A stretch of 64,000 nt of DNA, taken from NCBI GenBank assembly GCA_963691815.1, contig OY829651.1, positions 15,569,634-15,633,633 of the forward strand, given 5' to 3'. Positions 12,444 through 23,795 of this stretch are shown piece after piece. The notes under the pieces are model-generated. The model saw only the letters and a program-made list of their open reading frames with translations, was not told the origin of the DNA and made no database searches. A program made the position numbers and the translations under genes. The DNA is from Echiichthys vipera (lineage: Eukaryota; Chordata; Actinopteri; Perciformes; Trachinidae). How positions within the stretch are numbered: position 1 is the stretch's first letter; each line of letters begins with the position of its first letter.

Positions 12444-15400
12444 TCAGAGATCTGAAGGAGAGGCTCTTAAATTGCCGGTGGCCACTTCCACACCCGGAGC
12501 CTTTTCAGTGCTGTGTATGAGCTGGTGTCTCTTTAAGTACTCCACACGACTGAACCGTTTTCCACACGCTTCACACCCGTATGGGCGTTCCCCTGTGTGA
12601 ATCCGCTGGTGCCGTTCCAAATTGCCTAGGCGACTGAAGCTGCGTCCGCACTGAGGGCACCGGTGCGGCCTCTCGCCTGTGTGCACCAGATGATGGCGTT
12701 CCAGAGAGCGTGAGTGTGTGAAGCGCTTCCCACAGATCTCGCAGCAGTGCGGCCTCTCTGCGGCGCAGGCGCACTCGTGGTTCTTGAGGGCCCAGGCGTG
12801 GCTGAACGTGTTGCCGCAGTGGGCGCAAGGGAAAAGGATGTCCTCGCCGCCGCTCTGTAAATGAGACGCTCCAAGTGGACAAGGGTGCTCCTCCACCTCA
12901 GCCTCTGAGGTGAAGCCTCCTCCGCACTGTGGGCAGAAGTGGAGCAGGTCCACTCCGGCGTCTTCTTCCCCTCCGCTCTCGCCGACACTCCCTGGACCAG
13001 ACAGGTGGGACAGGTTCTCCAACTCTCCCTGCTCCATTGTGTCCTCTCCGGAAATGACCTCAGCCGAGTCGCCCTCTCTCAACTTCTTTGACCGGCCTAA
13101 CCTCAGCTCAGCCCCGGCCCTCACAGCGTCCTTCAGCCTGCCTTGCCCTGTCTGCTCCTCTCTCTGCAGGGTGGGTGGCTCCAGCTCTTCATCCTGCTCC
13201 ATCCCATCAAGACCAATGTACTTTGGTGCCAGGTCGCTCTTGCTGCCTCGCACCACCGCTGGTTCAGGGCTGACATTTTGAGAGGCCGTCATGGCAGCCT
13301 GTTCGCGGCCTCTTTCCGCCTTCAGCGCGGACTCCAAACCCCTCAGCTCATCCACGGTCATGCCCCCCTCCGACGGCTCTGCAGAGTCCTCCTCCCAGTC
13401 CTCCTCCTCCTCCTCCTCCTCCTCTCTCTCTCCTGAATGAAGGGTCGGGGGACGATCCGACAGGTCTCCTGAATCGAGACAAAAGGAAGGAGGAGAAAGG
13501 AGAGCTGGCATAAGTTATCAGTTCCACTCTCATTCAAACTATGAGCATTTCACTAACTCCCCCTCCCTCAATCAGAGTGTCCTGAGTTCATTACCTTCGC
13601 TTTGGGCTCTGGAGCCAGTGTGGATATTCTGGTTGGGCGAGTCCATCTTCAAAGCCTCCTTGATTAGCTGGAGAGAGGCGGGTTGATAGCCCTCTGTTTG
13701 TGAAAACTACATTGAGAAGCACAGATAGTATAGTAACTTGAGTGAGTACCTCAAACCAAGTAGAATATGAGCTATATTAATTTATTTGTAAATGTTTTTT
13801 TTTTTTTCAAAAGGGCTTCTTAAAAGGGAAAGTCAGATTTTCTACGCTCTTGTCAAAGCCACCAGACTCCATTGACAAAAACAGTCATTTTACCAAACAG
13901 AACATGGGAGGTGCTGCTGTACTGCTGTCTTGACTGGTTAGTTTGCTTGTGTTATTGTGAGGTTTTAGTTAAGGGGGTTAGGAACTAACAAAACTGTTCT
14001 GCAAGGTTTGTCAAAAGAGTCTGGTGAGCTTTGACAAGAGCACAGATAAGGACTTCAGCCCCCCCCCCCCCCAAGTATACTTAACCAGGGTTGTTTGATG
14101 GCAAGGTAAAGCTGTGAAAATATTCTAAATATAACGTGCGCTTGAACTGCTGCCCCCGTGCACAGCAGTACATTACCTAGGTTTCATGCCTGTTTCTCGA
14201 AACTGGGGGCGTGCTGACCACCATCTACTGTACACTGACTATAGATAAGTACCTCACTTCAAAATATCCAATTATTCCTCTCATGTTTGCTTTGTGCCTG
14301 AATAAAGCATATATTGGTTCTATTAATTTAAAGGTAGGGGAGACAGTTTCTTTTGGTATAAATGGGTAAAATATTCGTAATAATCTTATCATATTGGAAT
14401 TCAAGTGTTGTGTGAGAAAACCAGACTTCTGCACCTCCTCTTGACTCCGTTTTCAGGCTTTAGAAAATCTCACACAGGTAATTTCTGAGAGAGATAGCGT
14501 CCCATTTGCTCAGAACAGCGAGGGGAAAGCTGCAAGAAGAGGTCTCACTCTGCTTTTACCTTTTTACCTACTGCTTTAAAGCCCTTTTTATAAGCCATCA
14601 AAAACACCTTGTAATGACTTCACAGGGAGGCCTTTAACACATTCTGCATGCTTTGAATATTCAAATACAGAAGACAAGGAAGAGTGGATATATGCCCTGC
14701 CACTTGGTCATGTGATGGAATAGCAAGCAGCTTTCCAGCCCAATCAGTAATATTTTTACCTAAAAGCTTGCCACACTTGAGACATTGAGAGTCCCTCTCA
14801 ACTGGCTCTTCTGGAATCTAAATATCAAATCAATAGCATCCACTACATCTCTGTAGTCATCTGAAAACACAGGCACAACTCTCTCCGTATTATCTCTACT
14901 TTTCTGTCTGCGCTCTTTTTTATTCTACATGAAGCTGCTGAGCAGTGCAGAGATGCTGTGCCACTGTCTCCTCCTCCTCCTCCTCCTCCGAGAAAGCCTG
15001 TCTCCCTCACCTCCTCTTTGATGTTGGCCGTCTCCTCCCCCTCACCGCTGAGGCTGCCCTCCCCTTCCTCGTCCTCCATCATCCCCCCCTCATCCTCTTC
15101 ATCCCTGGGGAACTGGATGAGGTAGATCTCCCTGGCCTCCTTCCCTCCTCTTCCTCCTGCTCCTGCTACCATTCCCACAGCTCCTGTGCTTCCTCCTCCT
15201 CCGCCAGTGTCGCAGCCACCACCTCCTCCTTCTTCCCACGCACTTACAGGCCAGCCTTTGCCATGGGCTGCTACTGGGCCCTTCTTTGATTTGCCTCCTG
15301 TGGAGAAGAGAGGAAGACAGGGGAAAGGTGGGAGGGAGGGAGGTGAGCGAGGAAGGAGAAAGTGAGGAAGGGGAGGGAGAGAGGGAGGGAACAGGTAGAC

Positions 15401-16847
15401 AGGAAGGAGAGAATGAAATATGAGGGGGAGAGAGATAAGTGGGAGGAGATGATTGGAAGGCCAGGAGAGAGCGACGGAAGAGAGAAGAGGGTGGAGAAGT
15501 GGGAGATGAGGAGGAGGAGGAGGAGGAGGAGGAGGAAGGGATTGGAGAGGCAGAGAGGGAACAGGAGTAGATAGGAGATTGGGGGAGGGGAGGGAAAAAG
15601 GAGCAGGGGGAGGGGAGAGAAAAAGGAGCAAGGGGAGGAGTAGTGAGCATGATGAATGAGTGAAGAGAGAGGGGGCGTAGAAGGACAGACGAGAGCGGGA
15701 AGGAGAGAATAACATGTGAAAGGGAGGAGAAAAGCGAGAGAGGCAGAGATGAGAGAGTGGAGTTGGTGGGGGTCACGGGGGAGAGGAGGAGGAGGAGGAG
15801 GAGGAAGAGGAGAGGGAGGACATGTTGAAGGGGACAGAGGAGGGGGTGAGGATGAAAATGAGAGAGAGACAGAGCAGAGAGGAGAGGAGAGGGAGTGTGT
15901 AATTATGGCAGTGGTGGAGAGGAGCGGGAGAGGAGTGGAGGAGTTGGGGAAGGGAAGGAGGGGGAGAGTGTGTGTGTGTGTGCGTGTGTGCAACGTGATG
16001 CAGGAGAGAACAGAGCAGGAGGAGGTGGGGGCAGGGAGAGAGGAAGGAGGCGAGGGCGTGAAGGAGAGAGCAGCGGTAAAGGGGAGGAGAAAGAGTTGGA
16101 GAGAGAAGAGAAGTAAAGGAGGTGGGGGTAGGGAGAGGAGCAAAGCAGGAAGGGAGAGAGGGAGGGAGAGAGCGTGCAAAAGCACAGAGGAGTGGGAGGG
16201 ACAGAATGCAGCAGAGAGAGAGAGAGGAGAGGGGGAGGTGAAGGACAGAGGGAGCAAACATGAGGAGGAGGCGGAGGAGGAAGGGAGGCGGAGGAGGAAG
16301 GAGGGAGGAAGGAGGGAGGGAGAGATCAGCTCTTGCCAGATGGTTTCCAACAAAACAAGTGCGTCTTCACATAAGCCCTGAGTGCACAGCAAAAAAGCCC
16401 GTTTACGACATTAAAAAGACACAATCAGACTGAAATATGTATGTTTTAGCAAGGTGCCATTCAAATGCAATATGTTATCTGACACAAACTAAAAGTGGTG
16501 TAGGAACGTCTTTGAGCAAAAGCCACCCTGAAGCAATACTTACGGGTCACCTCAACTTTTCGTTTCTGTCGCCCCCCAGTCGCTTCTTCCGCCGCCGCCA
16601 GCCCGGCGTTGCGGCGGTTGGCAGCCCAGCCCATCCCGTACTTGCGCTCGGTCCTCAGCTTGTTCTCGGTGAGCCTGAGCCGCTGTTTGAGCGAGTCGTT
16701 CTCCTTCCTGTTGAGGGACAGCTCCACCAGGTAGTCGTTCACCATGTCCTGGAAGAGTTTGGTTATCTCGCAGACCGAGGCTCGGATCAGACTGTCCATG
16801 ACGGCCGTCAGATGCGTCTCGAACGTGGACACCGATTCCTCCATCAT
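12444..16847 (-). CDS. C2H2 zinc-finger transcription factor, gene A of a three-gene family
   Basis: Four coding exons on minus: 16847-16544, 15297-15011, 13667-13595 and 13468-12444 (TGA), giving 562 residues with intron phases 1, 0, 1. Residues 1-75 form the shared N-terminal module (ETHLTAVMDSLIRASVCEI, then a heptad-like helix). Exon 2 is glycine-rich and acidic and ends in ANIKEE. Exon 4 opens with a poly-glutamate run coded by a (CTC)n repeat. From about residue 400 come two degenerate fingers ending H-x-C (FCPQC..., FPCAHC...) and three canonical C2H2 fingers joined by HTGERP linkers. It is presumably a nuclear DNA-binding regulator; target unknown. Genes B and C downstream share its module and intron phases. 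A nearby untranslated exon may exist (donor at 17258). Start chosen at the first of two adjacent ATGs. No orthologue name recognised. Confidence 0.85.
13841..14046. repeat. Inverted repeat (about 38-base arms) in gene A intron 2
   Basis: gctcttgtcaaagccaccag (13845-13864) is nearly the reverse complement of ctggtgagctttgacaagag (14021-14040), and flanking bases extend the match (13841-13878 with 14007-14046). The shape suggests a small MITE. A (C)14 run at 14060-14073 follows. Confidence 0.65.
14085..14260. repeat. Second copy of the repeat at 11609-11830
   Basis: Starts 'ggttgtttgatggcaaggta' against 'ggctgtctgacggcaaggta' at 11613, and shares the cagtacattac block. Length and family are uncertain. 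Confidence 0.45.
15301..16330. repeat. 1-kb polypurine (+)/polypyrimidine (-) tract in gene A intron 1
   Basis: The plus strand is almost only G and A (gagga, gggagg, agagag motifs) for about 1 kb, ending near the end of coding exon 1's intron. On the gene's strand it is polypyrimidine leading directly into the exon 2 acceptor (cttctccacag, exon starts 15297). Long serine/proline/leucine frames (minus) and glutamate/arginine/glycine frames (plus) across it are composition artefacts. Confidence 0.9.
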
Positions 16848-16856
16848 CGCGGCGGC

Positions 16857-17013
16857 AGGTTCGGTCCTGATGAAGGGTTCAATGACAGTTTATGTTACCG
16901 TAGCGACAGCCAGGTTCGGTCCTTGATGATGAGGGTTCGATGACAGTTTATGTTACCGTGGCGACAGGTTCGGTCCTGATGAGGGGGTTTAATAACAATT
17001 AACGTTACCAAGC
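16857..17013. repeat. Tandem repeat, about 55-base unit, 2.8 copies, just upstream of gene A start
   Basis: Units begin at 16857, 16912 and 16966, each with aggttcggtcc followed by a tgatga...ggtt block; the first two continue with atgacagtttatgttaccgt and the third is degenerate. The array ends 9 bases before the ATG at 16847. On the gene's strand each unit carries a (c)atcag/aaggaccgaacc splice-acceptor-like site. Confidence 0.85.
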
Positions 17014-17570
17014 CAGTATGTCATGACAAAGTTTCTCACTGTCTGATATGAAGCTACACTACAGCCACTGTATATATGTGATATTTAAAGACTATGCTTT
17101 ATTTAAGCAGTTTAATACCGAAAGAACGACATGCGGCGGGTTAGCGTGTTAGTAAACTTGTATTGTAATCGACACACATACACACAAATGTTAAAGTCGA
17201 AGGGAAACAGCAGCAGATCCGTGCTAGCAGCCTAGCTATTGTAGCTTTGCATACGTACCGTTTCTTGGGTGTAAATCCGGAGGAGTATGTTCAACGTTAA
17301 ACGGCGACACACCGGGAAGATTTCGCGGGTGGCGGACACGCTCGGCCGATGTTTATAAGTAAAGAGGCACGATGACAAAGGAAAGCGCCATCCAACTTCT
17401 GCCCTCTCTCCCTCTCTCCCTCTCTCCCTCTGCCACTGTTTTCCCTCTCGCCCCCGCCTCCACTGCTGCTGAATGATGCTTGTTGACACACTGCGCATGC
17501 CCATTACCGTAATTACCCTACAGCCAGGAACAGCCGCACCCTGGAAAAACAAACATAAACGTCTAGATTT
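17014..17570 (-). promoter_or_regulatory. Promoter/5' UTR region of zinc-finger gene A
   Basis: CpG-containing, GC-richer sequence (for example cggcgacacaccgggaag, ttcgcgggtggcggacac). A donor-like ACG|GTACGT on minus at 17259/17258 suggests a non-coding first exon ending there, spliced to an acceptor near 16868. Inferred from splice consensus only. Confidence 0.4.
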
Positions 17571-17669
17571 CATAAATCATTTTTGCACTTATTTTGTCTC
17601 AACAGTTGTGTTAAGTTGCTAAAAAGTGTTTAAAAGATGAAATAATAACACAAAACTACTCAGCTTCCA

Positions 17670-18420
17670 CGTGTTTTTGTTTGTTTGTTTAATTTTTTTA
17701 TTGAATTAATTTACAATATCATGGCATAGAAAACATGAGATTGACAATAATAACTCTATTGCATTTTTATCTAAGGCACACTGGATAGAAATGATAACTT
17801 AACATTTTTTTTGAAAACAAAAAAACAAATACAAATAATAGTAAATCTAAATTATTTGGTAGTTACTATGAGTCCTTCATCTTTGGCAGTGGGTTGCGTA
17901 TATATAAAGATAACATATTCATTCATGTAAGTGGGGAAATCGATCACAGGCACTAAATTGGTTTAAAAACGAATTAAATAAATATATTCTTCTTTACAAA
18001 CATTAGCTTATACAAACTAGCTATTAAAAAAATGCCATTCTGTCACATTTTGTGTATGTTTTGAATAAGACATTTTTATCTGTACATAAATGTCTGTGAT
18101 TTATTGATAGGGTTTCAAAATACAAAAGCATGAGTGGTACATTGATCATTGCATAGAAACCATAGACTGTATAATGATATACAGTCTATTATAGAAACCT
18201 ATTTGAGGACTGTTGTGTTGACTGCTAGAAGGGGATAATGCCTTAAATATTTTATTCTGTATGTACTATGCACTTTATTTTGATTTATTTACGTATGTTC
18301 CTTAATGTATTGTCATTTGGGGCCTTGCCTTTTTGTAAATGTTTGTAATGTTTTTAAGAAATGCATATTCAGTATTCCTAAGAGAAGTGGTAATGTATTG
18401 AATTGTTCTAAATAAAGTTT
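17670..18420. other. AT-rich spacer upstream of mif, probable old retroposon debris
   Basis: No exon seen. It holds T-rich text (17675-17710), a perfect 12-base palindrome pair (18162-18173 with 18178-18189) and AATAAA at 18411-18416 followed by G-rich sequence, which resembles the 3' end of an inserted retroposon rather than of a gene recognised here. Confidence 0.4.
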
Positions 18421-18469
18421 TGAAGGGGGGAAAAAGTGTCCTCCAGGACGGATGGAGGCGCTGTGGCCA

Positions 18470-18620
18470 TGGTTGCGTCATAGACTGTATAAAAAAAAAA
18501 ACTCTAGAAGAGAGGAAGAACTTGAGAAGCATCTTCTTCCGTCCGAGGTCTGTGGTGGTCGGGGCGGCAGAATTGCAGCATCTTGTGACGGGAGAAAGAC
18601 AAAAACAAACGGGGGGAATC
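18470..18620 (+). promoter_or_regulatory. mif: Core promoter and 5' UTR of mif
   Basis: TATAAAA at 18488-18494 is preceded by tgcgtca (CRE-like) at 18473-18479. The ATG follows 127 bases after the TATA box. The phrase catagactgtataaaa around the TATA box also occurs, up to the TATA, at 18161 and at 51413, so the TATA box may come from a dispersed repeat end. Confidence 0.4.
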
Positions 18621-19997
18621 ATGCCGATGTTCGTGGTGAGCACCAACGTGGCCAAAAGCGAAGTACCGGCGGCTCTGCTGTCCGAGGCCACGGAGGAGCT
18701 GGCCAAAAGTATGGGCAAACCTGCACAGGTAGGCCAGGGGCGCGACTATTCCTGCAGAATGCACCCATCTGTGTTGTACGTAAGGGTTAGCTGGATCATA
18801 TTGATACATTTAACTTATCTGATGAGTGCAATACGACCAAACCTGACGCCGGATTTTCATTTAGCTGCTGCTCAAAGTAGAGATTATATGATTATTATCA
18901 TATGAATGAGGCTGGCTTATTGTGCAAGTATGCAAACACTGTTATTTGCAGAGATAGCAGCATGGGTAGATGATTGATCAACCGCGTCAGTTCACTAAAC
19001 CCGCAGGTTAAAAGCAAATCTTCTGTCATGTCTTACAAACTGATGCTGGATACTTTCAAAAAAAAAAAAAAAAAAAAAATTAGGACTCATAACAGCGTCC
19101 TTTACATCATATATGCATACTGTCATCAAAGTGCACGGTTTGGGTTGGTTCTCTTTATGTCACCTACATAATTAGTAATTAGAATGTAGAAATGTAGATA
19201 TTCAACATTAAAGGGGCTAGACTGCAAATCCTATTTAATATATTGAGGAGAAAGTTATTGTTTTGGGGAATTTTTACTTGCAGTGCTGTAAAATGATGGG
19301 ATTTGAAGGCTGCTTCTAATATTTAGTTTGAATACATTTAGAATTTGGATCTTTTTATGCAAGACGTGTTAAGATCAATTAAAATATGTTCAAGGTTTTC
19401 AGAAAGAATAATATTAAACAGCATTTAGACCATCATTTAGGAGATTTATGCTGTAAGTTAAACATACTTATACATACTAACTGTTGTATAAACAAATATA
19501 TCATCTTAAAATGATTAGAATATTTCATAGGTATTCTACTCAGACCAGTCCAGATTGATCCACCCATTGTGGGCTGACTTTTCTCTGTCTCTGTCTTGCA
19601 AACACCAGTACATCGCTGTGCATATCAACCCGGACCAAATGATGATGTTCGGAGGAAAGGGAGACCCCTGCGCACTCTGCTCCCTCCACAGTATTGGCAA
19701 GATCAGCGGTGCTCACAACAAACAGTACTCTAAACTCCTGTGTGGGCTGCTCAACAAACACCTGGGCATCTCTCCTGACAGGTAAGCAAACACGCAGCAA
19801 CAAGCACATTTACTGCACATAATGTGATAAGTAAAGGCAACATGGTGACAAAAACACAGACTCAAGTACCATTGTACCTCACATACATTATCCAATCTCA
19901 TTAACCTATTTCTCTTTGTGTCTATTTAAGGATTTACATCAACTTCACAGACATGGATGCAGCCAATGTGGCCTGGAACAACTCTACATTTGGCTGA
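18621..19997 (+). CDS. mif: Macrophage migration inhibitory factor (MIF)
   Basis: Three exons, 18621-18728, 19609-19781 (173 bases, as in vertebrate MIF genes) and 19931-19997 (TGA), with GT-AG borders, give exactly 115 residues, the standard MIF length. Pro2 directly after the initiator Met is the catalytic base of the tautomerase site, and Lys33-region residues AKSMGKPAQ precede the first intron. The second exon has the C-A-L-C motif (CXXC oxidoreductase-like site) and the typical run KISGAHNKQYSKLL. The C-terminus reads NNSTFG. MIF is a small homotrimeric cytokine with keto-enol tautomerase activity, made without a signal peptide and released by a non-classical route; none is visible here, as expected. 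It lies between zinc-finger genes A (opposite strand) and B. Confidence 0.97.
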
Positions 19998-20167
19998 TTT
20001 CAACACCCTGAAATAGAAGATCATTCCAGTATTTTCCTATATTTGCAAGCATAAAAACTAAATGAAGAGGAAGAGACACCTGGTCATTCAATGGCAATAT
20101 ACTTGATGACGTAAAAGCACTTAACTGGACCCTTTGGCTTTGCACTGATCCTTTTCCATTAGAATGC

Positions 20168-20173
20168 AATAAA
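20168..20173 (+). terminator. mif: mif polyadenylation signal (AATAAA)
   Basis: Canonical AATAAA 171 bases after the stop codon, followed by a T-rich stretch near 20196; a short 3' UTR is usual for MIF. Confidence 0.7.
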
Positions 20174-20199
20174 GCAAACCCTGAAGACAATACATTAAA

Positions 20200-21060
20200 C
20201 TCTTTTCTTGATTGTCCAGCTTGACAAAGACACTACATTTTATAAGTGCTGTTTTTTTTTTGTGATTCAACCTGGGAAGACAGTTAAAAATAACATACCT
20301 TTTAAGTGCAGACTAGCATAGTAACAGGACCCTGAAACTGAAGCAGTTAAATTTAATTCAGCCACTATTTATTTTATCATTAACATCTGTGTGTCCCCTT
20401 TACTGTGAGATGCCAAAATGTCCATGAAAATGTCTTCCATGAAAGTGCCTACAGCCTGACAGATGTGTGGCGCACTGGTCATGACTTGCCAACTCTCTAA
20501 ACTTCTCTAAACCTTTAGGCCTGAATAGGTAGCAGATGCAGTGTGTATACGGCTTACATCAGTTTATAAGCTTTTGTGACATGTAAAGGTATTTCTGAGT
20601 GATGTGTATCCGTATTCTTCATTTGGATAGAGAAGGGATACCCTAAATTATAGTATCAAGTAGCCTGATGGTGGTCAACTGTAATTCTGATATATGTTGT
20701 GCCCACATTGTGCGACGTCATAATATATGGAACAAAAACTAGACACCATTGAATAGAAGGAACACTTACAAGGAAGAAATTAAAATGATTATAATCCATT
20801 TATCCACTTTTAGTAGTGATGATTTACCCCATTTTTTTGGTGCAACATATTGTTAAAGCCATTCTTGCCTTTGGATGTTCCTGAACTCTGAAAGTCACAA
20901 ACACTCAAGTGTTGTTAATGTATTTCAATCATTATAAACATTTGAAGTTGGCAGTAGGCTAGAATTTCCCCTATTAGACTACGTATCATTACTTATTTAT
21001 ATTGAAGAAAACGTCTTTATCACATTCATCACCTAAGTTTTTATAACATCGACTCCATAT
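20200..21060. other. Spacer downstream of mif
   Basis: AT-rich, stops in all frames, no exon or RNA gene recognised. Confidence 0.5.
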
Positions 21061-21069
21061 AATGTACAA

Positions 21070-21420
21070 TCTAGAGCAGTGGTCTTAAACGTTTTTTAGG
21101 CCAAGGACCCTTTACCTGAAAGAGAGAACCAGGGACCCCCGACAACAATACTGTATTAAAATACAAATACAGTATAACAGCTAGGGTGGCCTAAAGCCTA
21201 TACACACAGCTTTTTATGGTGCATACACACCTAAGATATTACAATGATCGATATTTACATTGTCATACATTTATACATCATAAATTATGTTAAACATACA
21301 TTTTGAAGGCACATTGAATCCTTCAGCTCAATTGTATCTGGGAGTGGCTGCCTTAAGGTTGTGTAAATGTATTTATTAATTTTTTTCACAAATATATCTT
21401 TGCTTATAATATGTTGCATG
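21070..21420. repeat. Possible dispersed transposon relic ('aggccaaggaccc' type)
   Basis: 'gagcagtggtcttaaacg ... ggccaaggaccctttacc' resembles a frequent fish repeat whose ends read 'gagcagtggttct...'. The match is from memory; no terminal repeats were identified. Confidence 0.35.
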
Positions 21421-21468
21421 CATGTTAATGCCTTTTTTTTTTTTTTTTAAAGATGAAAAACACGTTGG

Positions 21469-21710
21469 TTTTCTCCGGGTTCTCCGGTTTCCTCCCACAG
21501 TCCAAAGACATGCATGTGTTAGGTTAATTGAGGACTCTGAATGGTGTGGGTGTGAATGGTTGTCTGTCTCTGTGCGTCTCTATGTGCCCTGTGATAGACT
21601 GGCGTCCTGTCCAGGGGGTACCCCGCCTCACGCCCGATGTCAGCTGGGATCGGCTCCAGCCCCCCAGCGACCCCGACAGGGACAAGCGGTTGAAGATGAA
21701 TGAATGAATG
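21469..21710 (+). mobile_element. 5'-truncated SINE/LINE-type retroposon with 12-base target-site duplication
   Basis: A 242-base insert bounded by perfect direct repeats aaaacacgttgg at 21457-21468 and 21711-21722. The body (cccacagtccaaagacatgc ... cagctgggatcggctccagc) is a common teleost retroposon, and the 3' end is a (tgaa)n tail abutting the duplication, as expected for target-primed insertion. A reverse-oriented, longer copy is at 29690-30109. Confidence 0.85.
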
Positions 21711-21999
21711 AAAACACGTTGGAAAGATCATCAAACACTTTGACCCCTGCTGTAACTCTGAAGTCTCTGTAGTCTCGTTGCGATAGTAACCGCCCGGGGG
21801 AGCAAACAAACACGGAGCGCATGCGCTAAGGAAAATATCTACCGACTCCATCTAGACGAACAACCAAACTTTATTTTTCTGCATTTGTTCTATTTTAAAT
21901 ATGCTGAACAATACGCCTACAACAAACACGCACGGGTTCATTTATTTATGGTTACGCCTTGCAGTAAAGCGACAGTGACGTACAACTGACGTAACACTT

Positions 22000-22214
22000 C
22001 CCTCCCTTTTGGAGCTGTTGGGTAAAGATGGCGTATGGGAACCCTTACAGTGTGGCTGCTGCACGTTAACTAACTAACAGGAGGAAAACAAATGCAGCAT
22101 ATGTTGCATTTACATGTCAGCTGTGGAAGAGCGGGTTTACTGAAGTTTCTGGGATCCAAACGAGGTGAATCATTGAAGACAAAGTGCAGGAGTTCTCCGT
22201 CCTTCTGCTGAACG
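22000..22214 (+). promoter_or_regulatory. Probable promoter-proximal non-coding first exon of zinc-finger gene B
   Basis: GC-richer block with a donor-like AACG|GTCAGT at 22214/22215; the acceptor tctctgtttag before 23826 would join it to the coding exon. It contains a 13-codon upstream frame, ATG 22028 in context aagATGG to TAA. No transcript evidence. Confidence 0.35.
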
Positions 22215-22429
22215 GTCAGTGTTTCGCACAGGCGGTCAAATGCCCGCCATGTGTACTAATATAAATGTTTATTTTTAGCTTCTTATTGTCTCGACAACGC
22301 ATGCTGGGGTTGAAAATAACGTCTTGTCACATACATCTGAACCATCTCCGGATGGTTATTCCCGTGCTGACGTTGCCATGGGATCCCTAGGCCCCTCACT
22401 TTTATCCAAACACTTTTGGATAGTGATGT

Positions 22430-23310
22430 GCTGATGAGTTCAGTGTATCTGCTGGTCAGGGAGGACCCCCGACCGATGTGGGAATTGTTATCATACAGAT
22501 TTTAAAGGGAAAACCATTTACCGATACATTGCATTTTTCAGCTGAAATGAAAATAGACCTTTTCTATGTTGAGTGTGCAAACAGGACAATGAAAAGGTAC
22601 TCGGAAGGATGCTTTCCTAAACAAATAACTTTATTAAAGAACATTTAACTTTATAATACAATGCATTACTTTATCAACCAATTATATGAATGAAAAAATC
22701 AGTAACTACAAAACACATAATCACCTTATGCATCATTTTCTGCATTATATGTTTTTTATTATATGTTGGCAACATTCTTTTTGATCATATTCTCTGAAAC
22801 CGACACTATGAAGAACAATATAATGTAAATCATCTGGTTTTAGAAAAAGAAAAAAGAAACACCCCTCTACGTCCACCTAGAGCTTGTTTTTTTGTTTTGC
22901 TAAAATTCACCGCGATGTATCCGCCTGTCCACTCAGTGCAGAGCTGACTGTCAGGCACAGTTGGTGTGCACGCCTCAGATCCCCGCTCGCGCATGTAACA
23001 ACATCACATGCACACGCCTCAAGCTAGGCATATGCTAAATGACGTTAGCAATTGCTATCTAGCCAGCCTAACTCCGTGTAGCATGTACTCCATGCCGTTT
23101 ATTAATGAGAGAAGACAGGGGCGCGTTCACAGGAATCTGGTGCACATGCACTGATGAGCACTCGATGGGAGGGAGCGGAGTAGCTCTGTGGTAGTGAGGG
23201 AGGGGCGTGAGGGTTGTAAACATTCATATCATATTACACCACGTATGCCGATACTGATGTCTGTGATAGGCCAATGTCAGTGCACCAATATATTGGTCTG
23301 GCTCTACTGC
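22430..23310. repeat. Probable dispersed DNA-transposon relic in gene B first intron
   Basis: Ends such as 'gccgatactgatgtctgtga ... caatatattggtctggctct' and 'aaccatttaccgatacattg' match the style of a frequent fish repeat with 'ccgatactgatatc...aatatatcggtcggcctcta' ends. Similar phrases occur at 41056-41130. Borders are approximate and the call is from memory. Confidence 0.4.
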
Positions 23311-23744
23311 TGGTTTCTTCTACAGTCAAAATAAAAAAACTTAAAAAATGTTTTTGTTCTATTATTATGTTTGCTCGTTGTTTGTTTTGTCTTGTATTGT
23401 TCTGTTTCCATGTGTTTGGTGAGTGTTTGTTTGGGACCCCCTTGAAAACCCCTTGATAATACATCTCAAGTGGATTATTCTGAGATAATGCATTTCTAAG
23501 ATATGGTCCACAATCATATGCTTGAAACCATACCACCTCTACCAGGGGATGCTGTATGCTCAAAGGCTAGCAGTTAGGTAGATTGATGGGTTTAGAACCA
23601 TATGTCTGCAAACATACATCCTGCTGAAGTTACCCTATTTTTTTAATTGTTCATTATTCTATTTTTTATCTGTATTTTATTCTACAAATTACTGTTTCTT
23701 ATAGATGCTTCTTCTGTGTGCTATCCACATTGCTGCTGTAAATC

Positions 23745-23795
23745 AGACATTTCCCCTTTGTGGGACTGATAAAGGAATATCTTATCTTAATAATT
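23745..23795 (+). repeat. Retroposon 3' tail ('tttcccctttgtgggactga' type)
   Basis: acatttcccctttgtgggac followed by tgataaaggaatatcttatc is the tail of a common fish retroposon. Related tails occur in reverse at about 29940-29970, 38360-38390 and 51010-51040. Confidence 0.55.

Noticed and set aside
15271..16392. Minus-strand frame of 373 codons and plus-strand frame of 221 codons
   Set aside because: Both are produced by the purine/pyrimidine-only composition. They have no domain, no stable amino-acid diversity, and overlap an intron of gene A.
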